Shown here: piece after piece, positions 15,123-22,956 of the stretch
Layout: the number at the start of each line of letters is the position of its first letter
How positions within the stretch are numbered: position 1 is the first letter of the stretch
Assembly (NCBI GenBank): GCA_019637175.1
Contig: JAHBWD010000044.1
Location: forward strand, 1-64,000
Direction of reading: 5' to 3'
From: Labilithrix sp.
GTDB lineage: Bacteria; Myxococcota_A; Polyangia; Polyangiales; Polyangiaceae
DNA: 64,000 nt
Program-made: the position numbers and the translations under genes
Notes under the pieces: generated by a model
Seen by the model: the letters and a program-made list of their open reading frames with translations, nothing else
Told to the model about the DNA's origin: nothing
Databases searched by the model: none

Positions 15123-18100
15123 TGATTCGAGGCGCCGCGAAGTCGCTCGCGCTCGGCGCGGTCTTCGTGTCGGGGATCGCCGGCGGCGTGCTCGTCCACG
15201 CCGATCTCGCGGCGAGCAAGCGCCTCGTCGCGTCCGTCGCCAACGAGGCGCTCGCGAAGATCTTCGAGGGTCGCCTCGTCGTCGGGCGCGTAAAGACGCT
15301 CTCGCTCGAGCGCGAGGCGCGCGTGCACGTGGCCGAGATCGAGGTGCGCGATCCCGAGGCGCGGCGCGTGCTCCTCGTGAACGACGTCGACGCGACGATC
15401 GATCTCGCGAAGCTCCTTCGATCGCTCTCGGCCGGAGGGGTGCCGGACGTCGCGATTCGCTCGCTCTCGGTCGCCGCGCTCGACGTCACGCTCGACGCCG
15501 ACGCGGAGGGCAAACCGACGATCGCGCGCGCGTTCGCGACGCGCCCGTCTTCGGAGCCGACCCCGACGCCTCCCTCGAGAGAGAGCGTCGCGCTCGTCAT
15601 CCCGAAGGCCGCGATCGAGCGCGCGCGCGTGCGCGGCAACCTCGTGCCGCCCGCGATCGACGCCAACGCCGACGATCTCGCGCTCGACGTCCGCATCGCG
15701 AAGAACGTCCTCACGGTCGACGTTCCCAACGTGATCGCCGCGATTCGTTCCCCGCGCGGCCCTGACCAATCGGGCCCGATCCGTGGCCGCGCGAAGGCAC
15801 ACTTGATCGTGCCGCTCGGCGAGGGGGAGCCCGATCTCGAGCTCACCTTCGAAGACGGCGATATCGCGGGCATCCCCTTCGTCGCGCGCGCGCACCTCGC
15901 AGGAGGGCGCGTGACGGCCGCCGTCGACGTGCCCTCGGTCGCGCCCGAGATCGTCGCGCGCGCCTTCCCCAACGTACCGATCGCAGCGCCCTCGGAGCTC
16001 CACGTCGCCGCCGAGGGCGCACTGCCGACGCTCGCGATCCACGCGCGCGCGAGCGCGGGCACCGGCGTCGTCCGCGCCGACGGCGAGATCACCCTCACCG
16101 GCCGCCAGCCGTTTCGCGTCGATGCGAGCTTCTCGCACATCGACGGCGCGGCGCTCACCGGCAAACCGCCGGCCACCGACATCTCGGGCACGGCGCACGC
16201 CGAAGGCGAGCTCGCCGGAGGCAGCCCCACGGGGCGATTCGAGATCGCGACGCAGCAGGGCGTGATCGCGGGCGAGAAGGCCCCGGCGATCGACGCCAAG
16301 GGCACGTTCGACGCCCGCACCGTCTCGGCGAGCGTGCGCGCGCGCGAGCCGGGCCTCGACGTCGACGGGAAGATCGATCTGAACGTCGCGTCGGAGACGC
16401 TCGCCTTCGACGTTCGCGCGCGCGCCGCCGATCTGCGCAGGATCGCGCGGGTGCGCGATCTCCCGTCGGGCTCGGCCGCCGCGCACGCCACGGGACGGAT
16501 CGATCTCGCCCGCGGCACGATCGCCGGCCGCGCCTCCCTCGAAGGAGAGAACCTCGCGAAGGGAGCGTTCGACGCGCAAAGGGTCCACGCCGAGGCGTCG
16601 ATCTCGGGTCCGCTCGCCGCCCCCGTTCTCGACGTGACCGCCGAAGCGGGCGACGTTCGCATCACCGCCGACGGCAAGGAGCCGCTCGTCTATCCCCATG
16701 CGAAGGGCCACGCGCGCGTCTCGCTCGCGCCGGCGCCGAAGATCACGGGCGTCGAGGTCCAGGTCGACGCCACGCCCGACGCGCACGGCGCGACCTCCAT
16801 CGTCGCGCACGCCGCGGAGATCGAGATCAAAGACGGCGGGGTCGTCGTGCGCGAGGGCCGCGTCACCGGCCTCGGCGCGCCCCTCGACGTCGACGCGCAC
16901 GTCGGCGGGGGGAAGCTCGCGGTGCGCGCGCGCGGCGCCGACGTCGACATGGGCCGCGCGGCGACGATGACCGGAATCCAAGAGCTCCGCCTCCTGCCCG
17001 AGGGATCGCGCGGATCGATCGACGTCGCGCTCACGGGCGGCGCGCGCCCGACGGGCCACGTCGATCTCGTGGTGAGGGCCGGCGACGGCCGATCGGGCGA
17101 GATCCACGCGGTCGTCGACGGCAAGCGCCTCACGGCGCGCGGGCGCGTCGACGCGGGCGCGATGGGCTGGGTCGAGCTCGGCCGCGCGGAGCTCGAGCTT
17201 CCCGGACCTCCGAGCGCCGCGACGATCGCGCGCGCCACCGGCTCGATCGATCTGAGCGGGCAGATCGATCTCGCGCAAGGCGCGGCGCTCTTCGCGGGCG
17301 AGAGCGTCGAGCAGGTGACGGGCGCGCTCTCTTTCTCCGCGCACGCCGAGCGCGGAGACGCCAAGCTCGCGCCGCGTATCGTCGCGTCCGCGCGCACGCG
17401 CGAGCTCGACGTCACGCTGCCGGCGCGCGATCCGAAAGATCCGAGCGTGCGCGTGAGCGGCGTCGACGGCCTCTTCCACGTCGCCTACGACGGCGCGACC
17501 GACGAGACCGAGGTCGCGATGGTGACCTGGGATCGCGCGGGCGTCGTCGCGAGCGCCAACGCGAAGTCGCGCGTGCCCGTCGCCGGGTGGATCACCGGCG
17601 CGCGCCGCTTCGATCGCAGCGAGCTCGGCGCGCTGCAAGCCCTCGCGATCGTCGACGTGCCGCGCCGCAAGGCGGCCGATCTCCCGGGTCCCCTCGCGCG
17701 TCCGGAGCTCGACGGCTTCGTCTCCGCGCGCATCGAAGCCCGCGGCTCGCTCGCGGAGCCTCGCGTCACCGTCGCAGCGCGCGCCGAAGAGATCCAGGAA
17801 AAGAGCCGAGGCGAACGTCGCAACGACGTGAGGTATTCGCCGATCGACGCCCTGCTCCGCGCGCGATGGGACGGCGATCGCGTGGTCGCCGCGCTCTCCG
17901 CCGACGAGCGCGACGACTTCGACGAGCGTCAGCCGCGCGCGCGCCGCGGCGGTCGCGGCGGCCGCGCCGAAGAGAGGAAGCGCGAGCCGGGGCGCGTTCG
18001 CGGCCTCGTCCTCGGGCGCCTCGACGCCGCGCGCCTGCTCTCCACCGGCGAGCTGCGGTGGAACGCCTCCGCCGAGCTCGACGTGAAGGACATGGAGCTC

Positions 18101-19744
18101 GGTCCCCTCCCGATCGAGGCGAACGTGCGCGGTGCGCTCACGAGCCGCGCGCGCCTCCGCGATCTGAACGGCGAGCCTTCGCTCGTCGCGACCGCCCACA
18201 TCGACGGCATGACCATCGAGAACGCTCCCGTCGGCCGCGGCGACGTGAAGCTCGAGGCGCGCAACGAGTCGCTCGCGGTGAGCGCCAGCGTCCGCCAAGA
18301 CGACGGTGGCAAAGCGAGCTTCGACATCACGTCACGCTCGCTGCTCTGGCGCGGCGTCGAGATCGACTGGGACGACAAGCGCAAGACGCACATCGAGTAC
18401 TCGGTCGCGGGCGTGCGCCTCGCGATGCTCCGCCCGATCGTCCGCCGGCAGATCCCCGAGATCGACGGGCGACTCGACGGAGAGGGCAACGCCACCGTCG
18501 ACGCGGACCAGCAGATCTTCGAGGGCGGCCTCGCGCTCTCGAAAGGCCGCATGTACGTGAACGCGTTGGGCGAGGAGCTCAGAGACGTCGAGGCGATCGC
18601 GCGTTTCGAACGCAACGGCGTCTTCCGCGTCCAGGACGCGCGCGGCAAGGTCGGGCTCGGCGAGCTCAAGGCGTCCGCCACCGGGCGCATGAAGGGGCTC
18701 CACTTCGGCGACGCAGAGGCCGTCGTCGTCATCCCGTCGAAGGACGGCGTGCCCCTCAGCTCCGAAGGCGCGACGTTCGCGCAAGCGACCGGCGAGGTGC
18801 GCGTCGCCGCGAAGATGAGCGGCGACGGCAAGCAGCTCCTCGTCGCCGTGGCCGTCCCGCGCGCGAAGGTCGAGCTCCCCGATCGAGGCACGCAGCAGCT
18901 CCAGTCGCTCGATCCCGACGAGGCGATCGCCGTCGGGATCCGCAAGCCCGACGGCCGCCTCGCCCCCGAGGTCCGATCGCGCGGCGGCGCGGCGAACGCG
19001 AAGGCGGCGGAGGAGTTTCTCGCGCGCTTCGCCGTGACGCTGGGCGACGACGTCCTGCTCGAGGGACGCGGCCTTCGCCTCTATTTGAGCGGGCGCACGC
19101 TCGTCGACATCGCCCGGGAGATCGCGGTGAGCGGGCAGATCTCCTTGAAGAGCGGCGGCACGATCGACGTGCAAGGCCGCAAGTTCGTCGTCGATCGGGG
19201 GACGGCCACGTTCACCGAGAACGGCGACCCGCAGAACCCCGTCGTCCTCGCGGCGGCGTACTGGGACGCGCCCGATCGCACGCGCATCTGGGTCGAGTTC
19301 TCCGGCCCGATCAAGACGGGCAAGCTCACGCTCCGCTCGGAGCCGCCGTTCTCGAAGAACGAGATCCTCTCGATCCTCCTGTTCGGCAGGCCCGATCCGA
19401 ACGCCGCGACGGGCGGCAACCAGGGAACGGGCGAAGCGGCGGCCGGCGCCGTCGGCGGAGGCATCGCCGCGGCGGGTCTCAGCAAAGCGCTGAGCGAGCT
19501 CAGCGACGACGTCGATCTGGAGCAAGATCGGACGAGCGGAAACCGCGTGCGCACCAAGGTCGGCTACCGCTTGCGCCGCAACCTCAAGGTGCAGCTCGGC
19601 TACGCGTCGGGCTTCTCCACGCGAGAGCCCGACACGACCTACCTCTTCCTCGAGTGGCAGTTCGTGCCGAAGTGGTCGCTCATCGGCACGCGCGGCGATC
19701 GCGGCACGTCGATCCTCGACGTGCTCTTCCAGCATCGGTATTGA
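15122..19744 (+). CDS. tamB: TamB-like inter-membrane translocation/lipid-transport protein
   Basis: This is a very large protein of 1540 residues. One N-terminal membrane anchor (SLALGAVFVSGIAGGVLVHA) is followed by long repetitive beta-strand sequence of the AsmA/TamB type. It ends in a DUF490/TamB domain (about 1190-1540), with GGTIDVQGRKFVVDRGTATF, PVVLAAAYWD, and SKNEILSILLFGRPDPN close to the end. Known TamB proteins span the periplasm as a groove-shaped rod and serve phospholipid transport or autotransporter assembly with TamA. An Arg/Glu-rich patch (about residues 935-965) interrupts the beta pattern. The ATG shares its first A with the tamA stop, so both are made together. Confidence 0.92.
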   Translation: MIRGAAKSLALGAVFVSGIAGGVLVHADLAASKRLVASVANEALAKIFEGRLVVGRVKTLSLEREARVHVAEIEVRDPEARRVLLVNDVDATIDLAKLLRSLSAGGVPDVAIRSLSVAALDVTLDADAEGKPTIARAFATRPSSEPTPTPPSRESVALVIPKAAIERARVRGNLVPPAIDANADDLALDVRIAKNVLTVDVPNVIAAIRSPRGPDQSGPIRGRAKAHLIVPLGEGEPDLELTFEDGDIAGIPFVARAHLAGGRVTAAVDVPSVAPEIVARAFPNVPIAAPSELHVAAEGALPTLAIHARASAGTGVVRADGEITLTGRQPFRVDASFSHIDGAALTGKPPATDISGTAHAEGELAGGSPTGRFEIATQQGVIAGEKAPAIDAKGTFDARTVSASVRAREPGLDVDGKIDLNVASETLAFDVRARAADLRRIARVRDLPSGSAAAHATGRIDLARGTIAGRASLEGENLAKGAFDAQRVHAEASISGPLAAPVLDVTAEAGDVRITADGKEPLVYPHAKGHARVSLAPAPKITGVEVQVDATPDAHGATSIVAHAAEIEIKDGGVVVREGRVTGLGAPLDVDAHVGGGKLAVRARGADVDMGRAATMTGIQELRLLPEGSRGSIDVALTGGARPTGHVDLVVRAGDGRSGEIHAVVDGKRLTARGRVDAGAMGWVELGRAELELPGPPSAATIARATGSIDLSGQIDLAQGAALFAGESVEQVTGALSFSAHAERGDAKLAPRIVASARTRELDVTLPARDPKDPSVRVSGVDGLFHVAYDGATDETEVAMVTWDRAGVVASANAKSRVPVAGWITGARRFDRSELGALQALAIVDVPRRKAADLPGPLARPELDGFVSARIEARGSLAEPRVTVAARAEEIQEKSRGERRNDVRYSPIDALLRARWDGDRVVAALSADERDDFDERQPRARRGGRGGRAEERKREPGRVRGLVLGRLDAARLLSTGELRWNASAELDVKDMELGPLPIEANVRGALTSRARLRDLNGEPSLVATAHIDGMTIENAPVGRGDVKLEARNESLAVSASVRQDDGGKASFDITSRSLLWRGVEIDWDDKRKTHIEYSVAGVRLAMLRPIVRRQIPEIDGRLDGEGNATVDADQQIFEGGLALSKGRMYVNALGEELRDVEAIARFERNGVFRVQDARGKVGLGELKASATGRMKGLHFGDAEAVVVIPSKDGVPLSSEGATFAQATGEVRVAAKMSGDGKQLLVAVAVPRAKVELPDRGTQQLQSLDPDEAIAVGIRKPDGRLAPEVRSRGGAANAKAAEEFLARFAVTLGDDVLLEGRGLRLYLSGRTLVDIAREIAVSGQISLKSGGTIDVQGRKFVVDRGTATFTENGDPQNPVVLAAAYWDAPDRTRIWVEFSGPIKTGKLTLRSEPPFSKNEILSILLFGRPDPNAATGGNQGTGEAAAGAVGGGIAAAGLSKALSELSDDVDLEQDRTSGNRVRTKVGYRLRRNLKVQLGYASGFSTREPDTTYLFLEWQFVPKWSLIGTRGDRGTSILDVLFQHRY

Positions 19745-19752
19745 GCGGCGAT

Positions 19753-20394
19753 CTACTTGAGGTAGACCTTGAGCGCAGTGCCGCCGTGGCAGGTGCCCGC
19801 CTGGCTGCAGCCCGCCTGACCGGCGCCGATCGCGCCCGCCATGTTCATCTTCAGGGTCGCGTTGCGAACGCCGACGCGACTGCCCGCCGGGATGGCCTCG
19901 AGCGGATCGTCGATCCAGAAGTTGCCGTCGGCGTCGCTGTACGTCTTCGCGAACTCGGTCCCGTCGGGACGCGAGATGCGGATCTCGGCGCCGGCGACGC
20001 GCGCCGCGCCGCCCGCGCCGTCGGCGTAGAGCGTCCCGGCGAACGTCCATTGGCGGTTGCCGCCGGCGATGTGGCAGCCGGCCACGACGCAGTCTTGCCC
20101 CGAGGAGTCGCCGCCGTGCGCCATGTTCGCCGCTTTCGCAGGCGCGCCCGGGCCGGGCGTGCCTGCCGCGAAGGTCGTCGTTCCGAAGACCGGGTCGGCC
20201 ACGACCGGCGCGTCGCCTCCGGCGTCCGTGGGCGCGCTTCCGTCCGGGATCGGCCCGCCGCTCGGGATTTCTCCCACGCCGCGCGGGCGCTCGACGAACT
20301 CGACCAGGCCCGGATCAGGACCGCTGCACGCGCCGACGGCGAAAATCGCGGCGGAAGAGGCTGCGACGGTAAGCAGAACGCCCCGAAAATCCAT
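19753..20394 (-). CDS. Lipoprotein with C-x4-C-H motif, unknown function
   Basis: The product is 213 residues. ATG at 20394 follows GGAGGG closely. The signal ends at C23 (FAVGAC), then a Pro/Gly/Asp stalk. The mature part has CVVAGCH and later CSQAGTCHGG. The first fits the rare CxxxxCH heme-attachment spacing, and the second has five residues between cysteines. Between them sits a carboxypeptidase-regulatory-like stretch (ADGNFWIDD). It might be an unusual cytochrome-like or metal-binding protein. Conventional CxxCH motifs are absent, so heme binding is only a possibility. It is convergent with tamB, with an 8-base gap. Confidence 0.75.
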   Translation of the reverse strand: MDFRGVLLTVAASSAAIFAVGACSGPDPGLVEFVERPRGVGEIPSGGPIPDGSAPTDAGGDAPVVADPVFGTTTFAAGTPGPGAPAKAANMAHGGDSSGQDCVVAGCHIAGGNRQWTFAGTLYADGAGGAARVAGAEIRISRPDGTEFAKTYSDADGNFWIDDPLEAIPAGSRVGVRNATLKMNMAGAIGAGQAGCSQAGTCHGGTALKVYLK

Positions 20395-20519
20395 GAACCC
20401 TCCACGCCAGGACACATCCCCCCGGGAGATCTGGTGCAATCAGTATGCACGAGCCTCCCGGGCCCCGCCACGGGCGGCGAACCCGGCGAACTATCCGAAA
20501 TCAGGCCCCTCCGTACGGC

Positions 20520-20547
20520 TTTACAAACGGTCGCTCCTCAATATACT
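20520..20547 (+). promoter_or_regulatory. Sigma-70-type promoter of rplU-rpmA
   Basis: TTTACA (20520-20525), a 16-base spacer and TATACT (20542-20547) match the housekeeping consensus well. It stands about 105 bases upstream of the rplU start in an AT-richer stretch and points at the ribosomal genes. The long leader between promoter and rplU shows no obvious coding. Confidence 0.7.
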
Positions 20548-20651
20548 GCCGCGTCCTCGACCCCCCTCGTTCCGAGCAAGGGGCCGGGGCACCCCGCCGA
20601 CGCGGCCTGCCGACCACGGCTGAGGCGCGCGCGGCTCACCAAGAGGGAATC

Positions 20652-20963
20652 ATGTACGCGGTCATCAAAACGGGCGGAAAGCAGTATCGAGTGGCGCAGG
20701 GCGATCGACTCCGTGTCGAGAAGCTCGCGGGCAACGTGGGCGACAACGTGACGCTGGGCGAGGTCCTCCTCGTCGGCGCAGGCGACGGCATCAAGGTCGG
20801 CAAGCCCGTGGTCTCCGGCGCGAAGGTCGAGGCGAAGATCATCGCCCAGGATCGCGCGGAGAAGATCATCATCTTCAAGTTCCGCCGGCGGAAGAACTAC
20901 CGCCGCAAGACGGGTCACCGCCAGCCGTTCACCGCGCTGGAGATCACCGGAATCTCCGGTTGA
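20652..20963 (+). CDS. rplU: 50S ribosomal protein L21
   Basis: L21 of normal length (103 residues), starting MYAVIKTGGKQYRVAQGDRL, with the conserved FKFRRRKNYRRKTGHRQPFT block near the C-terminus that contacts 23S rRNA. AGAGGGAA precedes the ATG at 20652. rpmA follows after 21 bases, the universal L21-L27 order, so the pair is one operon under the promoter near 20520-20547. Confidence 0.98.
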   Translation: MYAVIKTGGKQYRVAQGDRLRVEKLAGNVGDNVTLGEVLLVGAGDGIKVGKPVVSGAKVEAKIIAQDRAEKIIIFKFRRRKNYRRKTGHRQPFTALEITGISG

Positions 20964-20984
20964 GCCGAGAGGAGAAGCGAAGCC

Positions 20985-21245
<261 letters not shown>

Positions 21246-21260
21246 GCGACTGACCTCCGC

Positions 21261-22184
21261 ATGGCAGCACGGCGCGGCGAGAGAACCGAGCGAAGAGCCG
21301 GCGCCGCGTCGTCTCGAATCGGCGACGTCGCCGCGCGCGCGAGCGCGCCGGGTCCTTACAAGCTGCTGGCGCTCGATCTCGACGGCACGCTCCTCAACCA
21401 TCAGGGCGAGGCGGCGGAGGAAGACGTCGTCGCGATCAAGAGGCTGAAGGCGCGCGGGGTCAAGGTCACGATCCTCACGGGCCGTCTGTACTCGGGCACG
21501 CTGCCCTCGGCGGCGCTCCTCGGCATCGACGGCCCGGTCGGCTGCGCCGACGGCAGTCACGTCGTGCGCGTCTCGGGGAGCAAGACGCTCCTCCACCACG
21601 GCATTCGCGGCCGCGCCGCCGATCGTCTGCGCGCGAGCCTCGATCGCAACGATCTCGTCGCGTTCTTGTTCGCCGAAGACGCGATCGTCCACGACGAGCG
21701 CGGCGCCGACTACCTCCCGTTCGTCCGCACGTGGTCGACGGATCTCCGCTACGCGCATCGCGTGACCGAGCACGCGCTGTGGGATTCGCGCGAGGGCATG
21801 ACGGCCGTCGTCGCCCTCGGGCGAGAGGCGAGCATCGGCCGCACGGTCGCCGACATCCAGCGCGACGAGACGGAGGCGATGCAGGTCGCGATGTTCCCCT
21901 TCCGCCGCGACAGCGAGCACTGGGGCATGGTCGCGCGCGCGGCCGGCGGCACGAAGGGCACCGCCCTCCAGTGGATGGCGTCGCACTACGGCATCACGAT
22001 GGAGGAGACGGTCTGCGTCGGCGACTGGCTCAACGACGTCCCGATGCTCGGCTGCGCCGGCCGCTCCTTCGCGATGGGCCAGGCCCCCGCCGAGGTCAAA
22101 GAGGCGGCGACCGACGTGCTCGCGCGATCGATCCAGCACGGCGGCGGCATCGCCGAGGCGATCGAGCGCGCGTTCGGCAAGTAG
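21261..22184 (+). CDS. Cof-type HAD hydrolase
   Basis: This 307-residue HAD phosphatase is of the Cof/IIB subclass: motif I LLALDLDGTLLN, motif II ILTGR, a large alpha/beta cap in the middle, then a late motif III/IV with VCVGDWLNDVPMLGCAG. Members dephosphorylate sugar phosphates, FMN or other small phosphates. The N-terminal 30 residues are Arg/Ala-rich and outside the family, so the true start may lie downstream. It starts 15 bases after rpmA and is likely read through from the ribosomal promoter, in the place usually held by obgE. Confidence 0.88.
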   Translation: MAARRGERTERRAGAASSRIGDVAARASAPGPYKLLALDLDGTLLNHQGEAAEEDVVAIKRLKARGVKVTILTGRLYSGTLPSAALLGIDGPVGCADGSHVVRVSGSKTLLHHGIRGRAADRLRASLDRNDLVAFLFAEDAIVHDERGADYLPFVRTWSTDLRYAHRVTEHALWDSREGMTAVVALGREASIGRTVADIQRDETEAMQVAMFPFRRDSEHWGMVARAAGGTKGTALQWMASHYGITMEETVCVGDWLNDVPMLGCAGRSFAMGQAPAEVKEAATDVLARSIQHGGGIAEAIERAFGK

Positions 22185-22185
22185 C

Positions 22186-22626
22186 TCAATCGAAGGAGCT
22201 CCACTTGGGGAGCGCCGCGCCGAGCAGCAGAAGGATGCGGATGACGTCGCTGTACGGCACCTGACCGTGCGGGCCGATCTTCGAGGAGATGAGGAGCGAG
22301 AGGATCGTGAGGCCGAGGTACCCGATGACGCCCCATCGCTTCCACATCCACATGCCCGCGGCGCAGGCGAGCTGAAGCAGGCTCGCGAGCAAGACGAAGA
22401 GGAGGAGGTTCTTCAGCCGAGGCCCGTCGCTCCCGAGATCGCCGGAGGCCGCCGCGAGCTTCTTCACCGCCGAGAGCGCGACGAGCGTCCCGCCGATTCC
22501 GACCACGGCGCCGAGCGTGATGAGGGCGAGCAGGACACTCAAGAGCGCGCCGCGCGGAGGCTTCTCCGGCGTGCGGCTCGGCGGCATTTGCGCGGGCGGA
22601 GCCCCCCAAGGTGGCATTCCTTGCAT
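22186..22626 (-). CDS. Small inner-membrane protein of unknown function
   Basis: The product is 146 residues, starting at ATG 22626, which has an excellent ribosome site (GGGAGGT, 6 bases). A short Met/Pro-rich cytoplasmic head (MQGMPPWGAPPAQMPP) is followed by four hydrophobic segments (about 35-57, 75-95, 100-115 and 122-140). No conserved family motif is recognised. The gene is divergent from feoA with a 102-bp intergenic region that holds the feo promoter, so a shared iron response is possible but not shown. It converges on the HAD gene with a one-base gap. Confidence 0.75.
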   Translation of the reverse strand: MQGMPPWGAPPAQMPPSRTPEKPPRGALLSVLLALITLGAVVGIGGTLVALSAVKKLAAASGDLGSDGPRLKNLLLFVLLASLLQLACAAGMWMWKRWGVIGYLGLTILSLLISSKIGPHGQVPYSDVIRILLLLGAALPKWSSFD

Positions 22627-22693
22627 CGCCGCACCTCCCTTCCTAGGAGAAGAGCACGAGCTTGCCGCGTCCGCGACCGTGCCCCCGCCATCA

Positions 22694-22721
22694 TTGACAA
22701 TGACTTTCATGTTCTACAAGG
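22694..22721 (+). promoter_or_regulatory. Probable feoAB promoter with Fur-like palindrome
   Basis: TTGACA (22694-22699), 16 bases, then TACAAG (22716-22721). Overlapping the spacer, AATGACTTTCAT (22699-22710) has inverted ATGA/TCAT arms like the core of a Fur box. Fur-iron would block the promoter there. The -10 element is weak, and the operator call rests on partial consensus. Confidence 0.45.
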
Positions 22722-22728
22722 TGCTCGG

Positions 22729-22956
22729 ATGAAGCGAACGCTCGCCGACGCCGCGCTCGGGCAGAGCGTGCGGATCGCCGCCCTCGACCTCGAGGGCGAG
22801 GCCGCGTCGTGGCTCGGCGCCGTCGGGCTCGCCGAAGGCGAAGAGCTCGTCGTGCTCCGGCGCGCGATCCTCGGCGGCCCGTTGCACGTTCGCACGTCGT
22901 CGGGCGGCGAGTTCGCGGTCGCGCGCGAGGTCGCGCTGAGGATCGCGATCGCATGA
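22729..22956 (+). CDS. feoA: FeoA, ferrous iron transport accessory protein
   Basis: FeoA of 75 residues with an SH3-like fold: TLADAALGQSVRIAALDLEG, then LGAVGLAEGEELVVLRRAIL and a final GGEFAVAREVALRIAI. FeoA binds the cytoplasmic part of FeoB and is needed for Fe(II) uptake. The length is normal for the family. ATG at 22729; its stop overlaps the feoB start (ATGA at 22953), so the two are translated together. The promoter region upstream carries a Fur-like palindrome. Confidence 0.93.
   Translation: MKRTLADAALGQSVRIAALDLEGEAASWLGAVGLAEGEELVVLRRAILGGPLHVRTSSGGEFAVAREVALRIAIA

Noticed and set aside
15011..18298. A 1095-codon minus-strand frame opposite tamB
   Set aside because: Arg-rich composition, no domain or signal, and fully inside the well-supported tamB gene; a mirror of third-position GC.
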